A DNA stretch of 64,000 nt from Devosia riboflavina (lineage in GTDB: Bacteria; Pseudomonadota; Alphaproteobacteria; Rhizobiales; Devosiaceae): NCBI RefSeq assembly GCF_000743575.1, contig NZ_JQGC01000002.1, positions 124,001 through 188,000 of the forward strand, in the 5' to 3' direction. Numbering within the stretch: the first letter of the stretch is position 1; each line of letters opens with the position of its first letter. The notes beneath the pieces were generated by a model. It searched no databases. It saw only the letters and a program-made list of their open reading frames with translations, and was not told the DNA's origin. Made by a program: the position numbers and the translations under genes. This document shows, piece after piece, positions 55,662 through 64,000 of this stretch.

Positions 55662-56270
55662 CTATAGCCCCTGACCGCTCTTGACCTTGACGACCTTCAG
55701 CGTCTCGCTCGCCTGGCGAGCAACCTGCTTGATCGGATCCTGGCGCTTTGCCGTCGCACGGTGGCGCAGCGTCAGCACGATGGCGCCGATCATGGCGACC
55801 AGCAGAATGGCGCCGGCACCCTGGAACAGGAAGAAGTAGCGCGTGTAGAGCACCAGACCGAGCTGGCGCGTATTGTCCATGGCCGCATCGATCGGCAGGC
55901 CGGAGCCGCTCGCGACGTCGGGCGAGATGAAGAAGCTGCCGGCAACGAGCAGCAGCTCGAGCAGCAGGACCACCCCGACCAGAATGCCGATGGGCGCATA
56001 TTGCAGCATGCCCTGGCGCATTTCGGCGAAGTCGATGTCGAGCATCATGACGACGAAGAGGAAGAGCACGGCGACCGCGCCCACATAGACGACGATCAGG
56101 ATCAGCGCCAGGAACTCGGCGCCGGCCAGCATGAAGAGACCTGCACCATTGACGAAGGTCAGGATGAGAAACAGCACCGCATGCACGGGGTTGCGCGCCG
56201 AAATGACCATGAAGGCCGAGACGACAGCAACCGCCGAGAAGAGGTAGAAAAAGAATAGTGGAAGGGTCAT
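55662..56270 (-). CDS. nuoJ: NADH-quinone oxidoreductase subunit J
   Basis: 202 residues, five helices. MVISARNPVHAVLFLILTFVNGAGLFMLAGAEFLALILIVVYVGAVAVLFLFVVMML, recognised in blocks, is the conserved core with the pi-bulge helix 3 that rearranges during turnover. The hydrophilic tail (about 175-202) is Lys/Gln-rich. Separated by 11 bases from nuoI and nine from nuoK. Confidence 0.96.
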   Translation of the reverse strand: MTLPLFFFYLFSAVAVVSAFMVISARNPVHAVLFLILTFVNGAGLFMLAGAEFLALILIVVYVGAVAVLFLFVVMMLDIDFAEMRQGMLQYAPIGILVGVVLLLELLLVAGSFFISPDVASGSGLPIDAAMDNTRQLGLVLYTRYFFLFQGAGAILLVAMIGAIVLTLRHRATAKRQDPIKQVARQASETLKVVKVKSGQGL

Positions 56271-56281
56271 CCTCTTCCCTC

Positions 56282-56770
56282 TCAGCGGTAAGGCGCGTCG
56301 GCTGCAAGGTTGGAGGCGATTTCACGCTCCCAACGATCGCCGTTTGCAAGGAGCTTCTCCTTCGAGAAGTAGAGCTCTTCGCGCGTTTCAGTTGCGAATT
56401 CGAAGTTCGGGCCTTCGACGATGGCGTCCACCGGGCAGGCTTCCTGGCAGAAGCCGCAATAGATGCACTTCACCATGTCGATGTCGTAGCGCACGGTACG
56501 GCGGGTGCCGTCGTTCTGGCGCGGGCCGGCTTCGATGGTGATGGCCTGAGCCGGGCAGATGGCTTCGCAGAGCTTACAGGCGATGCAACGCTCTTCGCCA
56601 TTGGGATAACGGCGGAGGGCATGCTCACCGCGGAAGCGCGGAGACACCGGACCCTTTTCGAAGGGATAGTTGATGGTCGGCTTCGGCGCGAAGAAGTAGC
56701 GCATGGCCAGGAAGAAGGCCGATACGAACTCCTTGAGCAGGAGCGTGTTGACGACTTGTGCAGCGCGCAT
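56282..56770 (-). CDS. nuoI: NADH-quinone oxidoreductase subunit I
   Basis: 162 residues from the ATG at 56770, which overlaps the nuoH stop (TGATG). Two ferredoxin motifs, [12 protein letters not shown] and [12 protein letters not shown], bind the N6a and N6b 4Fe-4S clusters that pass electrons to N2. An amphipathic N-terminal helix (about 5-25) anchors it to the membrane arm. The protein is full length. Confidence 0.97.
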   Translation of the reverse strand: MRAAQVVNTLLLKEFVSAFFLAMRYFFAPKPTINYPFEKGPVSPRFRGEHALRRYPNGEERCIACKLCEAICPAQAITIEAGPRQNDGTRRTVRYDIDMVKCIYCGFCQEACPVDAIVEGPNFEFATETREELYFSKEKLLANGDRWEREIASNLAADAPYR

Positions 56771-57867
56771 CAGACGATTCCTCCGTGCCAACCCCAGCCC
56801 GTGAGCTTGAGGACGAAGGCAACAATCACAACCATCACGAGCGAGAGCGGCAGGAACAGCTTCCAACCGATCCGCATGAGCTGGTCATAGCGGTAACGGG
56901 GCACGATGGACTTGGCCATCGCGAACATGAAGAACACCAGGCTCAGCTTGATGAAGAACCAGATGACGCCCGGGATCCAGGTGAACGGCGGCAGATCGAT
57001 CGGCGCAGCCCAGCCACCCATGAAGAGCACGGTGGTCATGGCGCACATCAGAAGGATCGAAATGTATTCGCCGAGCATGAAGAGCATGTAGGGCGACGCC
57101 GAGTATTCGGTCATGAAGCCGGCGACGAGTTCGGATTCACCCTCAGCCAAATCGAACGGCGGACGGTTGGTTTCGGCGAGGGCCGAAATGTAGAAAATCA
57201 CGAACATCGGGAAGAGCGGGATCCAGAACCAGTTCAGGAACGAGAGCCACGGCACGCCGAGCATGTGGGCAAGGCCCATTTCCTTCTGCGCGACGACGAT
57301 GTCATTCAGGTTCAGCGAACCTACGCAGAGCAGGACGGTGATGATGACGAGGCCGATCGAGACTTCGTAGCTGACCATCTGCGCGGCGGCGCGGAGCGAG
57401 CCGAAGAAGGGGTACTTCGAGTTCGAGGCCCAGCCGCCGATGATCACGCCATAGACGCCGAGCGAGGAAATGCCGAGCAGGTACAGGATGCCAATGTTGA
57501 TATTGGCCATGGCCCAGCCATTGTCGACCGGCACGACGGCCCAGCCGGCGAGAGCCAGGGTGGCCGTCAGGAGCGGCGCGAGCAGGAACAGGGCCTTGTC
57601 GGCGCCGGCCGGAATGATCGGCTCCTTGAAGACGAACTTGAGCAAGTCAGCGAAGGACTGCAGCAGGCCGAAAGGACCTACGACGTTGGGACCGCGGCGC
57701 ATCTGGACGGCAGCCCAGATCTTGCGGTCGGCGAGAAGAATGAAGGCCGTGAAGACAAGCAGGGCAACCAGCAAGGCCAGTGCCTTGTAGATGAAACCGA
57801 TCTGCACGCCCCAACCGAGGAAGGGGATGCCGAGCAAATAGTCGAGGGCCGTAGTAACGAAATCCAT
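56770..57867 (-). CDS. nuoH: NADH-quinone oxidoreductase subunit H
   Basis: 365 residues, eight helices. [26 protein letters not shown] and the acidic loop [25 protein letters not shown], in blocks, form the quinone-entry side and link the hydrophilic and membrane arms. Full length for an alphaproteobacterial NuoH (ND1 homologue). Nine-base gap after nuoG and one-base overlap with nuoI. Confidence 0.97.
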   Translation of the reverse strand: MDFVTTALDYLLGIPFLGWGVQIGFIYKALALLVALLVFTAFILLADRKIWAAVQMRRGPNVVGPFGLLQSFADLLKFVFKEPIIPAGADKALFLLAPLLTATLALAGWAVVPVDNGWAMANINIGILYLLGISSLGVYGVIIGGWASNSKYPFFGSLRAAAQMVSYEVSIGLVIITVLLCVGSLNLNDIVVAQKEMGLAHMLGVPWLSFLNWFWIPLFPMFVIFYISALAETNRPPFDLAEGESELVAGFMTEYSASPYMLFMLGEYISILLMCAMTTVLFMGGWAAPIDLPPFTWIPGVIWFFIKLSLVFFMFAMAKSIVPRYRYDQLMRIGWKLFLPLSLVMVVIVAFVLKLTGWGWHGGIV

Positions 57868-57876
57868 TGTGGTCCC

Positions 57877-59979
57877 CTACTCCGCGGCCTGCCGGAGACC
57901 GGCAGCCAGCGCGGCGCATTCACCCATGACGGCCGAAGCGCGTGCAATCGGGTTGCTGAGATAGAAATCGGCGACGGCCGAACCGAACGGCGCCGACTTG
58001 GTCTTGATAGCGGCCTTGGCGAGCTTGCCGAGATCGGCAACCTTGCCCGGAGCAATCTCGTCGACATTGGCCAGGTGCGGGAATTCGGCGTAGAGGGCCG
58101 AACGCAGCTGGGCCAGCGAGTTGTACGGAAGCGGCTTGCCGATGGCGCCGGAAAGGGCACGGAAAATGGCCCAGTCTTCCTTGGCGTCGCCGGGCGGGAA
58201 CACGGCGCGGGCGGTCTGCTGGACGCGGCCTTCAGTGTTCACATAGGTGCCCGACTTCTCGGTGTAGGTCGCGGCCGGCAGGATGACGTCGGCGCGGTGT
58301 GCGCCCTGGTCGCCATGCGAGCCGACATAGACGACGAATGCCTTGCCCATGGCGGACATGTCGTATTCGTCGGCGCCGAGCAGGAACAGGACGTCGAGTT
58401 CACCCTTGCCAGCCAGAGCGATCTGGTCAGCCGAGCACACGCCGCCGTCATGGGGCACGAAGCCGATGTCGATGCCACCAACGCGGCTTGCCGCATTGTG
58501 GAGGAGCGCAAAACCATTCCAGCCTTCGGCGACATTGGCACCGGTAGCGAGCTTGGAGGCAATAGCGATGACATCGCGGCCGACCTGCTTGCCGAGGTTG
58601 GCATGCGAGACAGCGGCTTCGCCGACGATGATGATCGGACGCTGGGCCTTGGCGAGGATTTTGCCGAAGGAGCCCTTGCCGGCAGCAACGTCAACGAGGG
58701 TTTCAAAGCCTTCGCCGAGATAGTCGTAGGTGTAGGTGAGGTCGGCACGTTCGCCGATCACGCCCACGGGGATGTTCTTGGCGCGCCAGGTCTTGCGGAT
58801 GCGCGCATTGATCAGCGAGGCTTCCTTGCGCGGATTGGCGCCGATGATCAGCACGGCGTCAGCTTCTTCAATGCCGGCAATGGTCGGATTGAAGATGTAG
58901 GCCGAGCGCGGCATCGAGGGATCGATACCGGACATGGCGGGACGCACGTCGGTCATGCCCGAACCGATCGAGGCGAGCAGGCCCTTGAGGGCGTACATTT
59001 CTTCAACGGCGGCCAGATCGCCAGCGATCGCGCCGACCTTGTTGCCGGCCTTCTTGATGCGCGCGGCGACAGCCGAGAGGGCTTCTTCCCAGGTGGTGGC
59101 CTGGAGCTTGCCGTTCTTGCGGACGTAGGGGCGATCGAGGCGCTGGTTCTTGAGGCCATCCCAGATGAAGCGGGTCTTGTCCGAGATCCACTCTTCATTG
59201 ATGGCTTCGTTGACGCGCGGCATGATGCGCATGACTTCGCGGCCACGGCTGTCTACGCGGATGGCCGAACCGACGGCATCCATCACGTCGATGGATTCGG
59301 TCTTGTTCAGTTCCCACGGACGGGCGTTGAAGGCGTAGGGCTTGGAGGTCAGAGCGCCAACCGGGCAGAGGTCGATGACATTGCCCTGGAGTTCGCTCGA
59401 CAGCGCCTTTTCGAGATAGGTGGTGATCTCGGCGTCTTCGCCGCGACCAAGCAGACCCATTTCGGCAATGCCGGCAACTTCAGTGGTGAAGCGGACGCAA
59501 CGCGTGCAGTGAATGCAGCGATTCATCGAGGTCTTGACCAGCGGCCCGATGTACTTGTCTTCGACAGCGCGCTTGTTTTCGTGGAAGCGCGACTTATCTA
59601 CACCGTAGGCCATGGCCTGGTCCTGAAGGTCGCACTCGCCGCCCTGATCGCAGATCGGGCAGTCCAGCGGGTGATTGACCAGCAGGAATTCCATCACGCC
59701 TTCACGGGCCTTTTTGACCATGGGCGTGTTGGTGAACATTTCGGGCGGCTCGCCATTCGGTCCGGGACGCAGGTCCTTGACCGCCATGGCGCACGAAGCT
59801 TGCGGCTTCGGGGGACCGCCCTTCACTTCGACGAGACACATGCGGCAGTTGCCCGCGACCGAGAGACGGTCGTGGTAGCAGAAGCGCGGGATTTCCGCGC
59901 CGGCTGCTTCTGCTGCCTGCATGAGGGTGTAGTAGTCAGGGACTTCGACGAGCGTGCCGTCGACTTTGATAGAAGCCAT
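57877..59979 (-). CDS. nuoG: NADH-quinone oxidoreductase subunit G
   Basis: 700 residues, mitochondrial-type length. The N-terminal 2Fe-2S domain has C34, C45, C48 and C63. HPLDCPICDQGGECDLQD binds a His/Cys-ligated 4Fe-4S cluster, and CIHCTRCVRF with LCPVGALTS binds N4. The molybdopterin-oxidoreductase-like domain (about 215-690) has no cofactor-binding function in Complex I. The extra N7 cluster motif of E. coli and Thermus NuoG is not seen. Four bases after nuoF. Confidence 0.95.
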   Translation of the reverse strand: MASIKVDGTLVEVPDYYTLMQAAEAAGAEIPRFCYHDRLSVAGNCRMCLVEVKGGPPKPQASCAMAVKDLRPGPNGEPPEMFTNTPMVKKAREGVMEFLLVNHPLDCPICDQGGECDLQDQAMAYGVDKSRFHENKRAVEDKYIGPLVKTSMNRCIHCTRCVRFTTEVAGIAEMGLLGRGEDAEITTYLEKALSSELQGNVIDLCPVGALTSKPYAFNARPWELNKTESIDVMDAVGSAIRVDSRGREVMRIMPRVNEAINEEWISDKTRFIWDGLKNQRLDRPYVRKNGKLQATTWEEALSAVAARIKKAGNKVGAIAGDLAAVEEMYALKGLLASIGSGMTDVRPAMSGIDPSMPRSAYIFNPTIAGIEEADAVLIIGANPRKEASLINARIRKTWRAKNIPVGVIGERADLTYTYDYLGEGFETLVDVAAGKGSFGKILAKAQRPIIIVGEAAVSHANLGKQVGRDVIAIASKLATGANVAEGWNGFALLHNAASRVGGIDIGFVPHDGGVCSADQIALAGKGELDVLFLLGADEYDMSAMGKAFVVYVGSHGDQGAHRADVILPAATYTEKSGTYVNTEGRVQQTARAVFPPGDAKEDWAIFRALSGAIGKPLPYNSLAQLRSALYAEFPHLANVDEIAPGKVADLGKLAKAAIKTKSAPFGSAVADFYLSNPIARASAVMGECAALAAGLRQAAE

Positions 59980-59983
59980 TGCC

Positions 59984-61291
59984 CTACTCCGCAGCGATCG
60001 ACGGAACCGCGCCGTCGCTGGTGGAAGAATAAGTGTACTGGTCGATCCGCGCCTCGATGGTGGGGCGGAAGTTGCGGATCAGGCCTTGGATCGGCCAAGC
60101 TGCTGCGTCGCCGAGGGCGCAAATCGTGTGACCTTCGATCTGCTTGGTCACCGAGAACAGCATGTCGATTTCGCGCTTCTGGGCGCGGCCTTCGACCATG
60201 CGCTCCATGACGCGCATCATCCAGCCGGTGCCTTCGCGGCACGGCGTGCACTGGCCGCAGCTCTCGTGCTTGAAGAAAGCAGCGATGCGCCAGATGGCCC
60301 GGATGATATCGGTCGACTTGTCCATGATGATCATGCCGCCGGTGCCGAAGGAGGACTTCTTCTCGCGCATGCCGTCGAAGTCCATGATGGCGTCCATCAT
60401 GTCTTCGCCGCGCACGACGGGACACGAAGCACCACCCGGGATAACGGCGAGGAGATTGTCCCAACCGCCGCGGATGCCGCCGCAATGCTTTTCGATGATG
60501 TCCTTGAAGCTCTCGCCCAGGGCTTCTTCGAAGGTCGCCGGCTTGTTCACATGGCCGGAGACCATGAAGAGCTTGGTGCCGACATTGTTCGGACGGCCGA
60601 TGGAGGAGAACCAGGCGCCGGAGCGACGCAGGATTTCCGGAACGACGGCGATCGACTCGACGTTGTTCACGGTCGTCGGGTTGCCATAAACGCCCATGCC
60701 GGCCGGGAACGGCGGCTTGAGGCGGGGCTGGCCCTTCTTGCCTTCGAGCGATTCCATCAGAGCGGTTTCTTCGCCGCAGATGTAAGCGCCGGCGCCATGA
60801 TGGACGATGATGTCCAGATCCCAGCCGTGGATATTGTCCTTGCCGATCAGCTTGGCGTCGTAGGCTTCCTGAACGGCTTCCTCGAGACGCTGACGTTCGC
60901 GGATGAATTCACCGCGGACATAGATGAAGGCGAGGTGCGCATCCATGGCGCGGGATGCGATCAGGCAGCCTTCGATCAGGTGGTGCGGATCGTGGCGCAG
61001 AATCTCGCGGTCCTTGCACGTACCGGGCTCGGATTCGTCAGCGTTCACAAGGAGGTAATGCGGACGGCCATCGCTGACCTTGGGCATGAAGCTCCACTTG
61101 AGACCAGTGGGGAAACCAGCGCCGCCACGGCCGCGCAGGCCCGAACCCTTGACCTCGTTGGTGATCCAATCGCGGCCCTGGTCGAGAAATTCCTTGGTAC
61201 CAACCCAGGAACCACGGGCACGCGCGCCTTCGAGGCGCCAGTCGTGCTGGCCGTAGAGGTTGGTGAAGATACGGTCTTTATCAGCGAGCAT
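59984..61291 (-). CDS. nuoF: NADH-quinone oxidoreductase subunit F
   Basis: 435 residues. [20 protein letters not shown] and [15 protein letters not shown] form the FMN and NADH site, [16 protein letters not shown] follows, and [15 protein letters not shown] supplies the cysteines of the N3 4Fe-4S cluster. It oxidises NADH at the tip of the hydrophilic arm. The start overlaps the nuoE stop by one base. Full length. Confidence 0.97.
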   Translation of the reverse strand: MLADKDRIFTNLYGQHDWRLEGARARGSWVGTKEFLDQGRDWITNEVKGSGLRGRGGAGFPTGLKWSFMPKVSDGRPHYLLVNADESEPGTCKDREILRHDPHHLIEGCLIASRAMDAHLAFIYVRGEFIRERQRLEEAVQEAYDAKLIGKDNIHGWDLDIIVHHGAGAYICGEETALMESLEGKKGQPRLKPPFPAGMGVYGNPTTVNNVESIAVVPEILRRSGAWFSSIGRPNNVGTKLFMVSGHVNKPATFEEALGESFKDIIEKHCGGIRGGWDNLLAVIPGGASCPVVRGEDMMDAIMDFDGMREKKSSFGTGGMIIMDKSTDIIRAIWRIAAFFKHESCGQCTPCREGTGWMMRVMERMVEGRAQKREIDMLFSVTKQIEGHTICALGDAAAWPIQGLIRNFRPTIEARIDQYTYSSTSDGAVPSIAAE

Positions 61292-62631
61292 TAGCGGGGA
61301 TCCTTCCCGAACACCTTGCGATATTCCTCAATTCCGCCGCGGGCGAGGACTTCGGCCTGTTGCAGCCAATTGTCACGCGCAACGCGGCCCTTGAAGTTGA
61401 GGCTAGATTCCAGAGCCGTGATCTGTTCCGGCGTCATCGTCGCAACCTGGCTCCACTTGGTGATGCCAACTGCGTTGAGTTTGCCTTCGAGAACCGGACC
61501 GACGCCCGAAATCAGCTTGAGATCGTCGGCAGGGCCTTCCTGCTTCTGGAACAGCGGCGTGGGGCCACCGGTCTCGGCAGTGGGGCTCAGGCCTTCGGCG
61601 GGAGGAGCAACGACCTTCTTGGTCGACTTCTTCACCGAGGTCGCAGCGGCTTCGCCGGCAGGGGCATCGGCAGACTTCTTGCCGGGAGCCTTGCCGCCAT
61701 CAACCTTGGCTGCCTTGGATTCGGCACCGACAGCGTCTTCGCGCATTTCCTTGGCGGGCTTGCCGGTTGCCTTTGCCGAAGCATTGGCGGCCTTGCGTTC
61801 GCTTTCGGCCTTGGCCTCGGAAACCTTGGCTTCCTTTGGCGTACCCTTGAGGGCGGGAGCGGATTCTTCCGAGACGTCCTTCGGCTTTGCGGCCGTGGTC
61901 GGGGCGGGAGCAGCAGCGGCAGCAGCCGGGGCGGCAGCAGCAGGCGCTGGCGCGCCTGCAGTAGCTGGCGCCGAACCTTCCGGCGGCGGGGGCGGCACGA
62001 ACTTTTCACGCTTGGCGGTCGGCTTTTCGAGGAGGGTCGTCTGACCACCTTCGGCGGCGGCGTTCAGGCGCTCGATCTGGGTGCCGGGCTTGATGGTGTC
62101 GCCCTTGCCGGCCTGGAACGCATCGATGATTTCTTCGAGGCGACCGGCGGTCAGGTCTTCATAGGTGTCGTGGTAGATGGTGACCATCGGAGCGTTGACG
62201 CAGGCGCCAGCGCATTCGACTTCTTCCCAGGACAGCGTGCCATCTTCGTTGAGATGGTGCGGATCGTGGTGGATCTTGCTTTTGCAGACCTCGATCAGCT
62301 CCCCTGCCCCGCGCAGCATGCACGGGGTGGTGCCGCAGACTTGAACGTGGGCACGGGTGCCGACGGGCTGGAGCTGGAACTGGGTGTAGAAGGTTGCGAC
62401 TTCGAGCACGCGGATATAGGCCATGCCGAGCATCTCGGCGACCTTTTCGATGGTCGCGCGGGAAACCCAGCCGTCCTGATCCTGCGCACGCATGAGCAGC
62501 GGAATAACGGCAGACTGCTGACGGCCGGCGGGATAAAGCGCGATGCGCTTTTCAGCCCAGGCGGCGTTGGCATCATTGAAGGCGAAACTTGCCGGCTGAA
62601 CCGACTCGTCTGCAAGGCGTCGCACGGACAT
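61291..62631 (-). CDS. nuoE: NADH-quinone oxidoreductase subunit E with long C-terminal extension
   Basis: 446 residues against about 160-220 for the usual subunit. Residues 1-195 are the normal thioredoxin-like NuoE with C99, C104, C140 and C144 binding the N1a 2Fe-2S cluster. Residues 210-365 are a disordered Ala/Pro/Lys-rich stretch. Residues 370-446 form a helix-hairpin-helix type domain with [20 protein letters not shown] and [16 protein letters not shown]. Similar extensions are known in Hyphomicrobiales. The role of the added domain is unknown; attachment to another subunit or assembly factor is possible. Overlaps nuoD and nuoF by one base each. Confidence 0.94.
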   Translation of the reverse strand: MSVRRLADESVQPASFAFNDANAAWAEKRIALYPAGRQQSAVIPLLMRAQDQDGWVSRATIEKVAEMLGMAYIRVLEVATFYTQFQLQPVGTRAHVQVCGTTPCMLRGAGELIEVCKSKIHHDPHHLNEDGTLSWEEVECAGACVNAPMVTIYHDTYEDLTAGRLEEIIDAFQAGKGDTIKPGTQIERLNAAAEGGQTTLLEKPTAKREKFVPPPPPEGSAPATAGAPAPAAAAPAAAAAAPAPTTAAKPKDVSEESAPALKGTPKEAKVSEAKAESERKAANASAKATGKPAKEMREDAVGAESKAAKVDGGKAPGKKSADAPAGEAAATSVKKSTKKVVAPPAEGLSPTAETGGPTPLFQKQEGPADDLKLISGVGPVLEGKLNAVGITKWSQVATMTPEQITALESSLNFKGRVARDNWLQQAEVLARGGIEEYRKVFGKDPR

Positions 62632-63821
62632 CAGCGATCAACCTCTCCGAACACAATATCAATCGAACCCAGGATCGCGGTGACGTCTGCCAGCATGTGG
62701 CCGCGGCAGAGCCAGTCCATGGCGCTCAGATGGGCAAAGCCCGGAGCACGGATATGGCAGCGATAGGGCTTGTTGGTGCCATCGGACACCAGATAGACGC
62801 CGAATTCACCCTTGGGCGCTTCGACGGCGGCGTAAATCTCGCCGGCGGGCACCTTGTAGCCTTCGGTGTAGAGCTTGAAGTGATGGATCAGAGCTTCCAT
62901 CGACTGCTTCATCTCACTGCGCTTGGGCGGAACGACCTTGCCATCGACCGAGGACACAGGGCCCTTGCCTTCCGGCGCGTTCAGCTTTTCGACGCACTGC
63001 TTCATGATCGAATTGGCCTGCCGCATTTCTTCCATACGGACGAGGTAACGATCGTAGCAGTCGCCGTTGGCGCCGGTCGGGATATCGAAATCCATCTCGG
63101 CATAGGCGTCGTAGGGCTGCGCCTTGCGCAGGTCCCAGGCGGCGCCGGATGCACGGACCATGACGCCGGAAAAACCCCTGCCCCATGCCTCTTCGAGCGG
63201 GACGATGCCGATATCGACGCCGCGCTGCTTGAAGATGCGGTTTTCGGTGAGGAGCGTGTCGATGTCGGCGAGCGCTGCGGGGAATTCCTCGCAGAAGGTG
63301 CCGATATCGTCGACCAGCGCCTGCGGCAGGTCCTGATGGACGCCACCGGGACGGAAATAGGCAGCGTGCATACGGGCGCCAGAAGCGCGCTCATAGAAAA
63401 CCATGAGCTTTTCGCGCTGCTCAAAACCCCAGAGTGGCGGGGTCAGCGCGCCGATGTCCATGGCCTGGGTGGTCACGTTCATCAGGTGGGCGAGCAAGCG
63501 GCCGATTTCGGCATAGAGCACGCGGATAAGCTGGCCACGGCGCGGTACTTCGATGCCGAGCATGCGCTCGACGGCCAGGGCAAAGGCATGCTCCTGGTTC
63601 ATCGGGGCCACGTAGTCGAGGCGGTCGAAGTAAGGAACCGCCTGCAGGTAGGTCTTGTATTCGATCAGCTTTTCGGTGCCGCGGTGAAGCAGGCCGACAT
63701 GCGGATCGACACGTTCAACAAGCTCGCCATCGAGCTCGAGAATCATGCGCAGCACGCCGTGGGCCGAGGGGTGAACCGGGCCGAAGTTGATCGTGAAATT
63801 GCGGACGTCGACTTCTGACAT
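62631..63821 (-). CDS. nuoD: NADH-quinone oxidoreductase subunit D
   Basis: 396 residues, homologous to the 49-kDa subunit and the large subunit of NiFe hydrogenases without the nickel cysteines. [21 protein letters not shown] holds the quinone-site histidine in its loop, [19 protein letters not shown] and the C-terminal DIVFGEVDR are typical. It forms the quinone pocket with NuoB. Overlaps nuoC by one base at its start. Confidence 0.97.
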   Translation of the reverse strand: MSEVDVRNFTINFGPVHPSAHGVLRMILELDGELVERVDPHVGLLHRGTEKLIEYKTYLQAVPYFDRLDYVAPMNQEHAFALAVERMLGIEVPRRGQLIRVLYAEIGRLLAHLMNVTTQAMDIGALTPPLWGFEQREKLMVFYERASGARMHAAYFRPGGVHQDLPQALVDDIGTFCEEFPAALADIDTLLTENRIFKQRGVDIGIVPLEEAWGRGFSGVMVRASGAAWDLRKAQPYDAYAEMDFDIPTGANGDCYDRYLVRMEEMRQANSIMKQCVEKLNAPEGKGPVSSVDGKVVPPKRSEMKQSMEALIHHFKLYTEGYKVPAGEIYAAVEAPKGEFGVYLVSDGTNKPYRCHIRAPGFAHLSAMDWLCRGHMLADVTAILGSIDIVFGEVDR

Positions 63822-64000
63822 CAGTTCTTCGCCTTCTCGTCACCGGGCAGCACGTAATCCGTACCTTCCCAGGGTGACAAATAATCGAACGAGCGGAATT
63901 CCTGGGCGAGAGCGACCGGCTCATAGACCACGCGACGGCGCTCTTCGTCGTAGCGCACTTCCACAAAGCCGGTGAGCGGGAAGTCCTTGCGCAGCGGGTG
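63821..64000 (-). CDS. nuoC: NADH-quinone oxidoreductase subunit C, C-terminal part
   Basis: The last 59 codons of nuoC are present, ending in TGA that overlaps the nuoD start (TGATG). The frame opens at the window edge with [18 protein letters not shown], the conserved 30-kDa subunit signature, and ends with a variable [20 protein letters not shown] tail. The N-terminal two thirds lie outside the window. NuoC is separate from NuoD here, not fused as in E. coli. Confidence 0.95.
   Translation of the reverse strand, partial: HPLRKDFPLTGFVEVRYDEERRRVVYEPVALAQEFRSFDYLSPWEGTDYVLPGDEKAKN

Noticed and set aside
56758..60210. About 1150-codon open frame opposite nuoG and nuoH
   Set aside because: Same reason: antisense of well-conserved Complex I genes, rich in residues typical of shadow frames.
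1..64000. tRNA, rRNA, insertion sequence, prophage, toxin-antitoxin or attachment site
   Set aside because: The spacers were read on both strands; no tRNA cloverleaf, transposase, integrase or phage gene was found.

Overview
The window reads as a chromosomal segment of a GC-rich alphaproteobacterium of the order Hyphomicrobiales (Rhizobiales), most likely Devosia or a close relative. Four things point there: the divK-pleD pair, a GTTC-N7-GTTC type LexA operator, DinB with an N-terminal zinc ribbon next to DUF3572, and the gene orders rpsB-tsf-pyrH-frr-uppS-cdsA-rseP-bamA-lpxD-fabZ-lpxA-lpxB | gltA-gltX-comEC and nuo-birA-rnj-DUF1467-proS-lolCD-dnaE. The genus is inferred; no rRNA or tRNA gene was found in the window to confirm it.

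Layout. 0-10 kb: the end of a DUF983 gene, DUF3052, rpmG, pleD and divK (cell-cycle and c-di-GMP control), DUF3572-dinB-RidA-GDPD-acyltransferase in one direction, a fused sterol-desaturase/SDR protein, a HIT protein and lexA with two LexA boxes in its promoter. 10.2-21.3 kb: an accessory block lying between lexA and comEC. It holds an NTF2-like protein, a membrane GGDEF protein, an epoxide hydrolase with a divergent WYL regulator, and a galactoside/galactonate catabolic cluster: an IlvD/EDD dehydratase facing dgoK-dgoA-lactonase-GH42 beta-galactosidase. 21.3-26.4 kb: comEC, gltX, gltA. 26.4-38.4 kb, all minus strand: lipid A synthesis, outer-membrane assembly, intramembrane proteolysis, phospholipid and undecaprenyl synthesis, ribosome recycling, UMP kinase, EF-Ts and S2. 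38.7-42.4 kb: dnaE, preceded by a 32-codon membrane microprotein gene. 43.0-46.4 kb: lolD, lolC-type permease, proS. 46.5-47.4 kb: a structured terminator-ended element, an MmcQ/YjbR gene and palindromic repeats. 47.4-64.0 kb: DUF1467, rnj, birA and nuoN back to nuoC, which is cut by the window edge.

How the genes work together. The minus-strand core couples envelope building (Lpx, BamA, Lol, CdsA, UppS) with translation and respiratory Complex I. The galactose block supplies a De Ley-Doudoroff type route from beta-galactosides to pyruvate and glyceraldehyde 3-phosphate, but the sugar dehydrogenase and a transporter are not here. lexA and perhaps the dnaE-linked microprotein belong to the SOS response.

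The most interesting unexplained items are: a knot-like structured element between rpmG and pleD; a terminator-ended structured RNA or attenuator ahead of the MmcQ gene; the 32-aa microprotein whose promoter carries a near-LexA box placed as in lexA; dispersed palindromic repeats; the desaturase-SDR fusion; the missing lpxI between lpxA and lpxB; and the catabolic operon that overlaps comEC and appears to terminate inside it.
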